A DNA stretch of 64,000 nt from Amoebophrya sp. A120 (GCA_905178155.1 CAJINV010000014.1:1229858-1293857), one strand, 5' to 3'. Shown: positions 1 through 11,243, numbered from the stretch's first letter. Translations and numbers: made by a program. Notes: generated by a model from the letters alone, not told the origin.

Positions 1-148
1 AATGCTAAACAACTAGACCCTTGCTCCCCTACCTACGCTGCGGATCTGGCTGCGATGCCGTATTGCAAGACAGTGCGCATCTGTGTACGAAAATCCAGCA
101 TCAGAAACTTCGTCTCGATATGGGGAGGGGGGATTTTTCCTCACAATA
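1..148 (+). mobile_element. Introner, 3' part (GGGGAGG family)
   Basis: The last 148 bases of an intron-like element whose 5' end lies outside the window. It ends with a terminal repeat (about 117-148) containing TGGGGAGGGGGGATTTTT and closing in ATA. The sequence matches the reverse complement of the first part of the introner at 45755-46077, including the stretch around CCAGCATCAGAAA, so the two copies lie in opposite orientations relative to transcription. The exon of the following gene starts just after it, near 149-153. Confidence 0.75.
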
Positions 149-1596
149 CTCCTTCTCGGATCTCTACTTCGATAAGTGTTTCCCGAGCGAAACCGCGCAA
201 CAGCGGGCGGTGATCCAGGCGCTCAAGCCGGAGATGAAACCGAGGTGGCACCTGATGCCGACGATATTTTTGACCGGCAGTTTCGTCTTAGAGTTTAACA
301 CGTTGGAGGAAAAAAACGCGTTTCTGTTGCTCTCGTCAGGAGGTGCAAGTAGTAGTACTTCTCCGGGAACTACAAGCAGTAGTGCCAGCAACACAATAAA
401 TTCCGGTCACTTTGTTGCCATAAATCAGCAGTTCGCGTCCTACATCCGCGAAAGATTTTGGAACAAGGACCAGTTCCGGAGGACGAGCGTTTTGGGAAAA
501 CAATCCCAAACCACGCGGCACGCCATTTTCGGGTACGAAACCCTGGATTTTTGGGTCCAGGTGAAGCCGAGAAACACCCTCTCGGGCGTGACGCCCGCGA
601 CGCTGGTGAGCGCAGAGCCATTGGCGCGCACTCCGTTCGACGACGAGGAAAGGGAGTACGCGCTGCGGCCGCACTACAAACGGATCGACGTCACGGAGAT
701 GCTACAGCGGCAGACGGCGTTGCTTTTGCACACGGTAGAATTAGTAATTTTCTTTTTCTCTTGCAGTCGTGTTGTTCTTTCGGAATTCTGGTTCTAGGTA
801 CCACCTAGTCCTCCAACATCATGTTGGACACAGTCGTAATGAGAAAGAGAATGGGCAACATGAACATGCTGGTTGGTGGCTTCAATCGACGTATAAACCT
901 ATGAAAAAACCAGGCTTTTCGACTTGCTCAGCAAAACGGACGACGTCATTAAAAGTGCCGAGAAGCAGAAAAAAGCCATCGTGAAGCAACTGGAGGCGGT
1001 TGCCGGCGCGAGCGTCGACCGCAACGGAGACGGCTGCGTGTCCACGTTTGAGGCGAAAACGTTCTGCGGTTTGATTGCGAGAAGGAGCAGTGGCGGACCG
1101 CAGCCCGGGGATGGCAGTGCCACGGCCTCGATCAACCCGACCTCGAGTTTTGTGGAAGTTATTACGGCGCAGAGGCGGAAACAGCTCGTGCAGTTGCCAT
1201 CGTGGGCAGATTGCAGGAGGAGGATCGCGTCCGCTTGCCGTGCTTGCACTGCTGCACGAGATCCTGACATGAATTCGGAAGATAGTGCGGATACTACAAC
1301 TACTGTGACGAGCGGCGTGACGAGCGTGGAGGTAACCAAAGCGTGCGAGATGCTCATCCATCGCAGCTGCAGCACGAAGGCTTTGCCGTTGCCATATGGG
1401 AGCGACTCGGGGCCGGGGGCATGCAAGCACTCGCAAGGTCGGGCGTTTTCAAGGGTGTTTGGCCTTTAGAAAGCGGATCCCGGAAGAGTTCGCCGCCTTT
1501 TTGTGAAAGCCGAAAAAACAGCACTCGTCAAGCAGGGGAGTGGCAACATAGAGCACTTGGGCGGCTCCGCGCGATCTGATTCTGAAACGGAATAGC
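149..1596 (+). pseudogene. Unrecognised gene, frameshifted
   Basis: A coding stretch that begins in the window directly after an introner, so its 5' end is missing. Frame 1 runs 149-734 (about 195 residues, with a Ser/Thr-rich insert near 345-400). A probable GT-AG intron at 735-808 joins in phase to a Met-rich segment (809-898). The apparent frame then shifts near 899, 1380, 1432 and 1503 before a final stop at about 1594-1596. Between shifts the translation looks like real protein, including an EF-hand-like loop (DRNGDGCVSTFE, about 1018-1053) and the segment FRKRIPEEFAAFL (about 1467-1502). No family was recognised. Indel errors near the assembly gap, or a decaying gene, would explain the shifts equally well. 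Confidence 0.5.
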
Positions 1597-2757
1597 TCTT
1601 CTGTCGGTTATTGCCGATGGGGTGAGGCGTTTTAGAGCGGAAATCTTGCCACCCGTCGGCCGCTCCGGTCGCTTGAAAACTGAAAAAAAGTGCGCGGAAG
1701 CGACACTTTTTCGCGGCGTGGAAGCGGCCAAAAAAAAGACGGAGTCACTTCGTGTACGGCACGGAGGCCGCGTGAAAATTGGATTTGGAAGTGCTAACCT
1801 TTTCTGAAAAAGTAAAAGCCGCTTGAGAGTCGCCGCGCGCCCAAAAGCGGTTTCTAAAATTGTCACAGGGCCCATACCGTCTACCAAGCCTGTGGAGGTG
1901 TGTCCCCCCCGCACGGTTTCCATCTCGCTAAGGCCCACAAATTGCACCCCTTCCCCCACCTTGGAAATGCCCGATGTGGGCATCCAAAAAGGGCTGCAGC
2001 CGGAAATGGCCAAAATAATTCAACTTTTTGAGCTTCGCTTTTGTTTGCCTTCCCGTCTGCCGTCGTGCATAAACGTTATGCGCGATGGCCTAATGGCTTC
2101 CAGAGAAGGCTACTTCGTTTCAAGGAGCCTCGAACGGATGCCCCGCGGAGAGATGGCCGGATTCCGCATTCACTGCTTATCGCAGGAGCCTGCGGGCCGC
2201 CGCGGTGTGGCGACAGTAGTTGCCCGCGGGCTCAAGAAGAAGGGGCGGCACTCCAATAGATGGCGCTTTTTCTCGTGTGCCGGCTGCCGCGCGGCGCTCG
2301 GCGATCTTAGAAAAAGGCTGGTGGGTCTTCGCGCTGGTTAGATGTTCACGCACGCATTTGGTTACCAATATCGCCGCGACCCGGACCGAGGGCAGGAGGT
2401 GCCCAGCACCGAGCCCACATCGGCGATTTTAATCTCTTTGACTCTTCTGGTAATGAACTGCAACTTGTTCGTTGCTATGCAGGAATTAGCGGATTAGTTA
2501 CAACATCGTGTAGACTGACATCACTCTGCTATAGATAAAAACGAGATTCGAATAGCTTCGCCCGCTGGGTGTGACGTCGCAAACTTGCGCTAGAAGGAAC
2601 ATTTTTCACAGAGTTCACCTGCCGCGACGGCGCGCAGGCGTTTTCGGTATCAACTGAGAAAGACACTGCCTCTGCTGTCGTGCCGCAGTGCGTTTCCAGC
2701 TGCAAGGAAGCCCAGCCGGAAGCACATTGAAAACGCATCCGCAGCGCATCCCAGCCG
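1597..2757. other. No gene recognised; small hairpin
   Basis: No convincing coding frame. A reverse-strand frame of 161 codons (1528-2013) overlaps the end of the preceding gene and has no recognisable motif. AAAAAGTG at 1685-1692 pairs with CACTTTTT at 1704-1711 to form an 8-bp hairpin. The stretch ends at the assembly gap. Confidence 0.4.
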
Positions 2758-2857
2758 NNNNNNNNNNNNNNNNNNNNNNNNNNNNNNNNNNNNNNNNNNN
2801 NNNNNNNNNNNNNNNNNNNNNNNNNNNNNNNNNNNNNNNNNNNNNNNNNNNNNNNNN
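2758..2857. other. Assembly gap (100 N)
   Basis: Exactly 100 N, the conventional placeholder for a scaffold gap of unknown size. The repetitive DNA immediately downstream probably caused it. Confidence 0.99.
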
Positions 2858-2878
2858 CATAGATGGCCTGCGATGAGT

Positions 2879-3062
2879 TTAAGATTTAAGATTTTTTTAA
2901 GATTTGAGATTGAGATAAGATTTGATAGTTAAGATTTTTTAAGATATGAGATTGAAATAAGATTTGAGATTGGAATAGGATTTGATAGATCATCTTAGAT
3001 CGATTTAAGATTTCTTAAGATTTGAGATCGAGGCAGGAAGATTTAAGATTCAGACTGTGACT
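2879..3062. repeat. Degenerate AAGATTTGAGATTG repeats
   Basis: AT-rich, loosely periodic DNA built from variants of TTAAGATTT and GAGATTGAGATAAGATTTG. Copies vary in length and sequence, so no fixed period can be given. It lies beside the gap. Confidence 0.8.
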
Positions 3063-3088
3063 CAGATTGAGATTTGAGTTGAAGTTGA

Positions 3089-3225
3089 GTTATTAAATTT
3101 GAATTATTCATGGAGTTGAACTATTCAATTTGAACTATTCGCGAAATTGAACTATTCAATTTGAACTATTCACAAAATTGAACTATTCAATTTGAACTAT
3201 TCACGGAATTGAACTATTCGTGAGT
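3089..3225. repeat. 31-bp tandem repeat
   Basis: Three complete 31-bp units (3118-3148, 3149-3179, 3180-3210), each made of GAACTATTCAATTT followed by GAACTATTC and a variable spacer ending AATT. Partial, more diverged copies lie on both sides. Each unit contains two GAACTATTC half-repeats. Confidence 0.9.
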
Positions 3226-3759
3226 CTTGCGATAAAATTGTAGATATGACTATCAATATATGATAACCTTTGCTTTATCGTTGTTGATGTTGATTGATTC
3301 TGGTGTTGCTGAACGAAGGAACTTGTCAAAAGAGACCGTGCACTAGATTGCAGTTCTTGCGTTTTCGCATATCCGCGCCGTTCTGACAAAGGAAACAAGG
3401 TGCAAGCTGCTGCGCGACAGGCACGGGCTGCCAGGCTGCGACCTGGCTGCAGTCGCAGACTGGCTGTCAGGCTGCTCGCTCCAGGCCGCGCGCGGCCTGC
3501 GAGGTTTGGTGATGAAAAATTTGTGTCTGGATCGCGATAAGTTTGCGAGCGAAAAACTTGAACCTTTCTCCTGTTTCAAATACAAAAAGTTCTTGGCTGA
3601 CATGAGAAAACTCGTGCGCAAAATGTGCGGACTCTGTAGGCGATTGAAATGTAAACGCACAAAAACTTTGGCGTTCAAAAAAGCTGCTGCTTACGGAAAT
3701 TACGGCGCTTAGATGCATTCGAAAATTATCCGGTGCAAAGAGAAAAGCAAAGTACGACA

Positions 3760-4330
3760 GGGCGGCGGCCAGCTGGCGGAAAAGATTGCAGGGACCTCCG
3801 CGTGCAGCGGTGGCTGCGGCCGCCGCCTTCGAGATCGGCCGGGCCGTGTCCGGCCGCTGGCACTGTGCGCGGGGCGGCCGCGCGGCGTGAGGCCGACGCG
3901 GCTAGCTTTTGGTTTTTCGAAACTCAGCGGCCGCCGCTAGTGCTTTGCGCCCCGGAGAGTTTCTTTGGCCGCGGCCCGCGCCCCCGCTCGGTTTTTTACG
4001 TGAGGCAGTCACCGCCGACCTGCCCGGGCCCGTGAGTGTTTTGGCGCCCCCCAGTCCTGGGGGCGGTGTTTTGTCCTTTTTTCCTAAGTGAGCTGTTGCC
4101 GGCTATCTGGGTGCCTAGCTGCCGGGGACGACGCAAAGAAGCTTCCTGGGAGGGCCGCGGAGCGAGAGAGAGAGAGAGAGAGAGAGTGAGACGCCGAAGA
4201 GCCGGGGCGGTCTTGTGCCGAATGTGCCGCGATCGGGGCCGCGGTAGCTAGGTTCCTTCTGGGCCCCGGGCCCCCGCCAGCTTCATGGCCTCCCCCCCGA
4301 GCTGCCGACGCTGCTGTGCTGTTTTTGTAT
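3760..4330. other. GC-rich noncoding stretch with GA run
   Basis: Markedly more GC-rich than its surroundings, with runs such as GGCCGCCGCC, and containing a (GA)n microsatellite at about 4164-4186. Short open frames here have biased composition and no motifs. 3226-3759 likewise shows no convincing gene. It could be an unrecognised noncoding gene or simply compositionally odd intergenic DNA. Confidence 0.5.
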
Positions 4331-4490
4331 CGCCCGCCCCCCTTTTGGATTTATGCAACCCAACAGGGCCCCACGGTAGGAGGACGAGGAGTCATAGAAC
4401 GCATTGGCGCTCGTCTTAGTCTTGTTGCCGCCTCACAAACTTCAATCAATCACTGAGCACGGAGGAAAATAAGTATTTAAAAACTTGCAG

Positions 4491-5114
4491 ATGAGCGCGT
4501 GTGGGTTGGAAACGATGGCAAGCATGCCGTTTTCACGCCGACCAGGCGTGGCAAGCCCTACAGGCCTATCTTCTCCGAGCAGAGCGGGGACGCAGGTAAA
4601 ATTGTCTGTTAGCGTAGCTACCGCGAGCGTCTACCCGCTTTCTTGGGGTGTGTAATTTTGATTTTTTAGTATGAAGAAAAGATAGAAGAAAAAAAGTGTG
4701 TAAGTGTAACTGTATCACAAATTCGTATTTGCATTACAGGAAAAACCTGTCATGCGCAGCTAGTACGTGAAAACACGCATTTTCATTTTTGTTAAGAGAC
4801 TTTCGCGGAATACAGATCACAACCGCCGCGCCGAGCTGGACGAAAAAGAGCGTGTCCTTGCCCTTTTTCGGAAAGGGCGCAATGACAATCCAGATGCGGG
4901 GGTGTACTACATGTCCAAAGACGGAAAGCGCACCAGGTGGGAGCATGCCTCAGCATTTTTTCAGCGGCGCCAAGACCAAGCCAACAGCGCCGCTAAGACC
5001 TTCCCGCAGCATTCCTTCACCAGCAAGACGACCGCAGTCCAAGCGCTTCCCGAAGACCAGGACACCGATGCCCCGTCGCAAGACGAGCTGCCGCTCGACG
5101 AGGCCAGCCGCTGA
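4491..5114 (+). CDS. Small hypothetical protein, two exons
   Basis: Exon 1 is 4491-4595 and exon 2 is 4797-5114. A GT-AG intron at 4596-4796 joins them in phase 0, giving 140 residues. The ATG is immediately preceded by TTGCAG, which looks like a 3' splice acceptor and may be a spliced-leader addition site. The first 35 residues are rich in Ser, Pro and Gly. The middle is a basic/acidic block ending in GVYYMSKDGKRTRWEHAS, and the C terminus is acidic (EDQDTDAPSQDELP). No family was recognised. The length, acceptor-adjacent start and in-phase intron support a real gene, but there is no homology to confirm it. Confidence 0.5.
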
Positions 5115-5318
5115 CTTCTGTCTGATCTTTTCGTTTGCGCTCCTGCGAAGTTTGATCATGAAACGAGGACAAGCTCGATGACAAGCAGGGAAGATACAAC
5201 TAAGGCTGTTCGAAGCTAGCAGGTACTAGACCTGAGTTTGTATAATTTGTAGTGCGAATAAAGTTATTCCCATCAAAAAATGTTTCCAAGTTCATCATAA
5301 TTTCCTTGTCTCTAATGC

Positions 5319-5923
5319 ATGGCGCCCCTGGTTGAACTTGAAAGACAACTCAAACGAGTGAAAAACAGTATAGAAAAAGAAATCGGAATCGCAAAATATA
5401 TAACAGATCTATTCGCCCGTCTCGCGTCACATCTTCAGCTGCAGCGTAATTGCTGTCAATTTCCTACCCCTGCAAAAGATAAAAACCACATACATTGGAA
5501 CTCTTTCAAGTTGTACAGAATTAGATCGCCTATCCATCGCAAATGCGTCTGGATCTCGAAAGCTGTGATGCGAATGAGATGTGACTGATAAGAAAGCACC
5601 CTCGAAGAATAATAGGTATGTATGACAAGAAGTTTGCGAGCAGCGACCACGTCTTCGGTAAATCGCATGATAAAGGGCCTTGTTGCATGATAAACGGTCG
5701 AGGGCCAGGATGACACCGTGAGGACGACCGCAGGGGGTCTGTCTCAACGAAGAAGAAGACGGCAAATATATTGGGCTCTAGCTCAACGCGCATGACAGTT
5801 CTTCTGTTTCTCTTGCAAGCTAGCCTTGCAATTTTCCAGACCCAGACACGTTTGCGATGGCAATGCATATCCCTCCAGCAGCAAGGCGATGGCGAGTGCA
5901 GCTCATCAGTTTTCAGTTTGTGA
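5319..5923 (+). CDS. Candidate small gene with an introner
   Basis: Exon 1 (5319-5530) encodes an N-terminal amphipathic stretch (ELERQLKRVKNSIEKEIG). Removing the introner 5531-5869 plus the following 5 bases joins it to 5875-5923, giving about 86 residues. The introner is the strongest argument that this stretch is transcribed. The protein itself has no recognised motif, and the flanking repeat matches in only 3 of 5 positions. An untranslated transcript is also possible. Confidence 0.35.
5531..5869 (+). mobile_element. Introner (GTCTGG family, diverged)
   Basis: Starts TAT and ends ATA. The left end (ATCGCAAATGCGTCTGG) pairs with the reverse complement of the right end (CCAGACACGTTTGCGAT), the terminal repeat of the commonest introner family in this window. 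The flanking 5-mers TCGCC and TCCCT match in 3 of 5 positions, so this is probably an older copy. Confidence 0.7.
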
Positions 5924-7426
5924 AATATCACCAGACAATTGAAAGTTTGAAAGTTAGCGCTAAGAACGTTGATTGCACTCAGTTCGGCACAGTCGTGTCT
6001 GTATGATTTGTTTCAGTTTTTAAAAGGTGAAGTTGTACTGCAATCATGAGTATTTACTGCTAAGCTTTTTCGAAATGCTACATTCCGTTCGAGATGTTGA
6101 TGTTGAAATTCGACTTCTATTGAAAGCCCAATGAGAAATGCAAAATAGAAAATTGCGCCATCCTCTTGATGCGTGCCTGATAAAATTTTTTCTGGATCGT
6201 TTCTGTTGATTTGTACTCTACTTTCGAATTTGAGCTTCGCCGCGAAACTTTCGCACCAGACACTGTACAACATCAAAAGCAGCAGCTGCGTCGACAACTC
6301 TTACTACGACTTCTGTGCTTACACCAATGTAATTGCGCACACCCATGTGGATTTCAAATTCAATTTTTGCCAGTACACGAACTATGTCTACTGGTACCAC
6401 TGTACTAAATAGAACCACGGACCGTTTATAGCAAGGAAAACGAGCTATGACTTTGACCGCAAGGAAAACGGGAAAACCCCAAGTGCCTGTCAGTCTTTTA
6501 CTGGCAATTCCCGGTCGTAGTTGTAACAGTTCAACATCATCTTCAGCACTTTGTTGTCCTCTTCGTGTCGTCGAGGCTGCACAGCTTTGCGCACTTTCTA
6601 AAATCGTCACCGATTGTTCTCATTTTGTCTTGGTCTTGCGAATGTGATCCGATATGATGCAATCGGTAAGCATGCAAGGCGTGAGACTGCGCGACAACAC
6701 GATCTATTTGCTCTGATCCGGAAGATCTGTGGAGTTTCATTTGCCTCAGTATGGTGATTTGCACTGCTTATTTTCGCAGAAACGATCTTTGAAGAAGAAG
6801 ATGCCATCTTTAAGATGATGATGATGAGATCCTATCCACGTCGATAATTGAGGAGCAGACAGCACTAATCTTCTCGTGATTCGCAAACGATCTCTTCGTC
6901 GTCCTCCTGCATAAGGCGGTGGCCAGGTCTAAATGAGTGCCTGCGCCAGGTGTTGAAGTTGATGCTCAATGCAGCATAGTGCGGACGATCCCCATCATAC
7001 AAAACCTGCCACAAGCGCTCTATTGGCAATTTCCTCGTCTTATCATGTTGCGACCCGATGGGAGCTTGGAGAAACAATTCTGGAGTTCCACTTCGATGAT
7101 CTGGCTCCGCTTAATATTAGCCTTCTACACTCACGCCAATATTGCTCTTCTATTGCCCCGCCCCTCTGCAGCGGTTTTCTTCTAGAACTTTTTCTAGAAC
7201 AAGGCTCGACTAGGACTACGTTTCCTTTTTTATCCGCATTTATCTTTTCCATCATCTCTTGAACTTGTGTACCATACCGACATTGGTTGTATCATTCTGC
7301 ACTTCTCTACTACTTACACAGATTATAATCCCTGTTTACTGTACATACTAAGTCGTACTATCGCGTTTATTTGATTCTAAAGTTTATCTTTTTTGCTACG
7401 TCGCTTCACAGAAATATTAAGTAACA
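5924..7426. other. Intergenic, no gene recognised
   Basis: About 1.5 kb of moderately AT-rich DNA. Open frames up to 130 codons occur on both strands, but their compositions look like chance and none carries a motif. The last part is the upstream region of the membrane protein gene at 7427. Confidence 0.5.
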
Positions 7427-10400
7427 ATGTCGTCGGACGCGCCACCTCCACCGCCGATTACGGCCAGTACCATTGCTGATCCGACTAACGCAGCTGCAGC
7501 TCCACCCCGTGTGGCCAGCAATACTGCTGCAGCCGCGCCGACGTCGCTGACCCCTGCCGCCGTCCCAGTCAACGTGGGTGTGCAGCAGCAGCAGCAGCAG
7601 GTCCTGTCTGCTCAACCACCAGCGCCCGCACCGCCACGTTATGTTCACCAGCCGAATGCAGGAGTGATGCCTGGATCCGGACCAGCAGCCATGGCTGGTG
7701 GACAACCTGTAGTGACCCACCACCAGCCACAGTGCATCAACAGCAATTACCAGCAGCCGCCGCAACAGGTCGTCGCACACCAACACCAGCAGTACTACGC
7801 CCAGCCGCACCATGTGACGTCGGTCCAGCAAGGCGGCCCGGCGCACCTGCAGACGCCGGTGGCTGCTGCTCCTGCCCCGGTGCAGTACCACCAAATTCCG
7901 CACCGGCAGAACCCCGCGTACACGGAAGTTCAATTTGATGACGACTCAAGCCCGCCACCGTCGTCCGGGTGCTCTTATGCATTGTTGCAAATCTCCTAGC
8001 GTACTTTTGCTTTTTTGCAGAAACTGCATATAGCATTTTTATTTTCAAGCATCTCTATCTCGATCTTTGTATTGTCATCGTCACGCTGAAAGAAAAATTT
8101 CAAAGACAAAAAATGTGTCATGCATGGTTGCACCAATTAAAATCAGTACGACTACGATTTAGATTTTGCACAGGATAGCTCTGCGGGGGTGGTGATTTTG
8201 ATTGTAGCGGTGGTGCTGCTCGTCGTGGGTGGAATTACCGCCGGCGTGGTGATGTGGGTCGTGCACACGAATAATGCCGTATGAACGTTCACAGTTCCTC
8301 CTCCCCCTCACTTCGAATGCAAAAACAGAACTCCAGCTGTTGCCTTTTGGCACTATCTTACGTTCTAAATTTTTGCAACTGCAACACCCGAAACAGAAGT
8401 TTAATATTACGATCTATGCAGAGGGGGCATAGGCTTGTCCTGCAGGACGTTCATTTCATTTTGCCATTCATTGTCGTGCTGGTTCTGCATAAGAAATCAA
8501 TGAGGGACGAGGGGAGGAGTTTTGTACCCTCATACGTCGCCCAGGAATCGTACCAGGCTCAACCGGTGGGAACAGGCGGAGTAGGTACCGGCGCAGGACC
8601 GGGAAATGGTATAAAAATCTTGTTGGTCGCCTATCTTTTTCTTTGACTGTTCAGCCACCGAACGGATCATCTTCTGTTAGAGCCATTGATCATTCTCCAA
8701 TACCATCTTGAATCTTCCTTATATCGCCGCCGCCTCTTCGTCTTCCCCTCGACGGTTTTGTATCAAGATGAAATTATAGAATTTACTGCATGTGATTTTT
8801 TTTCGAGACTTAGTTCCCGATGATCGCGTTGGTGTACTTGTTGTTTGCTTTAGACTTTATTCTACTGCAATCTTCTACTTCCTACAGGTGGCGGCCTTGG
8901 CAGCAACAATAACAATAACAATAACAATAACAACAACACTAACAATAACAACAACACTAACAACAATAATAACAACAACAATAATAATCCACCGTTGCCG
9001 ATGTTTAGCCCGCCTGGCCCCCCGCCCCCGGCCCCGTGGGTGCCCGGGCAGGCGGCTGTGGCGCAGCCCAGTCACGTGCCGCTGAGCTACGACTCGAGCA
9101 CCGGCGAGACGATTTTTGTCCTGGACGAAGCCCAGCGCACGAAGCAAGTGCCGGACCTGCTCGGAAAAAAGCAGGTTGAGTACTTCAACTACTTGAAGTA
9201 TTCGCAGTTCGAAAACGACCCGTGGAAGGAAACACTCCCGGGGAACCACTTCGATCTGTTGGAGGAAGGAGACGTGTTCATCGCGGAGGAGGGGACCGAC
9301 GCGGGAAAAGCGACTTTGAAAAAGCGGTTGGAAACAGCGGCCACGGAGACGTTGGTGCATCACTTTTCGGAGAACATCACGAAAGATCGGATCCACCTCG
9401 GGTTGACCAACCCGAAAAGGAACCGGAAGGATGCGTGGAGCACGGCAGGAAGCCCGGATAAAAGCGTCAGGGACAAAAACGGTCTGATTCGGTACTTTTT
9501 CGAAATATTCAAAACAGACCATATGACTGGAGCAGATCGTATTTTTGACGTGTCCTGCTACCAGCACGAACTGAACCGCGTCTGGGACGGCGACGATTTT
9601 AATTGGACCTCGCCGACTCACTGGACCGAAAAACGGGTCCTGGCGATGAAGTACCGCCTGAAAGCGCAAATGGAAGATTTCTTGCAGGTGCGGCTTCACC
9701 ACCGCGAGCTGGACTTTTTGTTTTCGCAGTTCCACCTGGACGGCCGTGGGGGCCGGATGCACGGGCACTCAGCTGTACTAGGTCGTCTGTTTGAGATGAC
9801 GGAAAATAAGGTGCGGAAGATCGTTCAGGTGCTTTTCTGGGCGGCTTTCTTCTCCCGGCTGCGCATCGGGCGACTGATTATGCACCAGAAGAACGACACC
9901 TGGGATCAGGTTCCGGACCCTGTCGTGGCGGACGCGCGCGTGTTTCGCAATCCCCACGCGCCGGCGGTGTCGGATGTAGACAACCAACCGCTTTCCCCTA
10001 ATCTGGGCTTTGACCGCACCAGCTTCGCACCGCCGAAGATTCTGTACCATTACACGTCGCAGTACCGGCTGAGAGGTATCCGCTCCTCGGGAAAACTGAA
10101 GGGCACCACAGGTAGGATACATGAAACGACTGGTGTGCATTTGACCAATTTGCAGCCGGGGCTTTGGAGTTCGGAGGAGCAGAAAGTCGAGGTTAACATC
10201 GAACAAGACTATTTTCGCCAGTGCGTGATCGCGCTCGATACTGACGCGGTGGCGAAGAAACAAGGGTTCTATTTCGACCGGTTTGCCACGGTAACCGATG
10301 CCGCTGGGTCTGGCGTGTTGCACTCTTATTCTCATCCCGTGCACTACATGTCAGGCGATGGGCCGAAGATTCTTCCGGGAGATTTTCACGACAGTGAAGA

Positions 10401-11243
10401 TGCTACCTTGTGTAAAAACGTGGCCTACGCCCCATCTTTGTCATGCAAATCTGCATTTTAGTATTATATTAATTAAATCCCAATATGCTCCTTCTCGTGC
10501 GCAGGCCCACTAGAAGCGTTTTCTAGTCATGTTTGTGTTTCGGAATTTGTAATCCTCGGGCCAGGATATTGACAAGGTTCTCAATTTCTGACGATGCGGC
10601 TAAACTTGCGAAACATACATGGCTACTTAGACTCCAAGGCCAAATCTGTCTTACGCAACGCACAAAACTTGGCTGACTCGGGCGGCAAAATGTTGCACAT
10701 CTTGACTTTAATAAGGGGGGGACGTTTTTACACAGGATACGGCTGACGCCGACCTCCACTGATGCTCCGGCGTACGCCCGCCTTCTAGAACCGGTTGCAG
10801 CACACTATTGGGCACAGGGAATGGGAAAGCTGCGCTCCCAGATTTTTGTGCCGGAAACGGGCACCCCGGGGGTCGATGCCGACCTGATGCGTCGCCTTTC
10901 TGACGAGCGCTCGGAGGAAGTGAAGTGGGAGCTCTACACCAACATTCCCCGGCTTAACGCCACCCGCTCCAACGGCACCTATCTGGATGGCCCAAATTCG
11001 CACTGGATCGCCCGGAAACGGTCGGACTACTTGAACCCGCGGGGGCGCCGCGAGGGGGTTGACTTCTTGGTCGGTGACGCATCAGGGATCGATCTGAATG
11101 GTCTGCAGGAAGGCGTGGATTTCCTGGCTATCTGCGATCTGGACGCTTCGGATTCCACACGCAAGAACAGGCAACACGACTTGTTGAATGCCTGGGTCGG
11201 TCTCAAGGAAGGCCGCTACAAACCTCTGGAGACGCCACGATAA
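7427..11243 (+). CDS. Membrane-anchored protein, ART-like C-terminal part
   Basis: Five exons: 7427-7975, 8183-8279, 8540-8608, 8888-10403 and 10745-11243, with all junctions in phase, giving about 909 residues. Residues 1-180 are Pro/Gln/Ala-rich. A single hydrophobic helix near 185-212 (GVVILIVAVVLLVVGGITAG) suggests a type II membrane protein. An Asn tract (about 243-275) and a Pro-rich linker (PPGPPPPAP) follow. The large C-terminal region contains HYTSQYRLRGIRSSGKLK near residue 625, followed by GVHLTNLQPG. That order resembles HYD1-type ADP-ribosyltransferase domains, some of which occur in polymorphic toxins. This is a motif-level resemblance only; activity and substrate are unknown. 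Introns 1, 2 and 4 are introners, and intron 3 (8609-8887) is GT-AG. A short intron near 10112-10154 cannot be excluded. Confidence 0.75.
7976..8177 (+). mobile_element. Introner (TTTTGCACAGGATA family)
   Basis: Separates exons 1 and 2 of the membrane protein gene. It begins TATGCATTG and ends TTTTGCACAGGATA, with imperfect terminal inverted repeats around GCAAA(A)TCT. A perfect 5-bp repeat GCTCT flanks it (7971-7975 and 8178-8182). Keeping one copy joins the exons in frame at the start of the transmembrane helix. Confidence 0.85.
8280..8534 (+). mobile_element. Introner (CTCCCC family)
   Basis: Interrupts the membrane protein gene right after its transmembrane segment. It begins TATGAACGTTCAC and ends ACCCTCATA. 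The terminal repeats share a CTCC/CCTC-rich core with the introner at 57018-57233, in the same orientation. The flanking 5-mers TGCCG and CGTCG match in 3 of 5 positions and sit in the same codon phase. Confidence 0.75.
8899..8990 (+). repeat. AAC/AAT trinucleotide run (poly-Asn)
   Basis: A run of AAC and AAT codons broken by two ACT codons. It encodes about 30 residues that are nearly all Asn, inside exon 4 of the membrane protein gene. Confidence 0.95.
10404..10739 (+). mobile_element. Introner (TTTTGCACAGGATA family)
   Basis: Lies between the ART-like exon and the last exon of the membrane protein gene. The left end (TTGTGTAAAAACGT) and right end (ACGTTTTTACACAGGATA) form inverted repeats. 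It begins TAC and ends ATA. No flanking 5-bp repeat is visible, but removing the element plus five bases keeps the frame. Confidence 0.75.

Noticed and set aside
1528-2013. 161-codon reverse frame near the gap
   Set aside because: Overlaps the 3' end of the plus-strand gene, no start context or motif; cannot be supported as a gene.
2221-2240. Possible dinoflagellate spliced-leader relic (GGCTCAAG-like)
   Set aside because: Only GGGCTCAAG is present; the rest of the conserved leader sequence is absent.
5924-7426. Reverse frames of 94-130 codons
   Set aside because: They overlap other chance frames on the opposite strand and show no conserved motif.
8875-9768. 297-codon reverse-strand frame opposite the membrane protein gene
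   Set aside because: Its Val/Ile-rich end is the complement of the AAC run and the rest is complementary to a well-supported exon.
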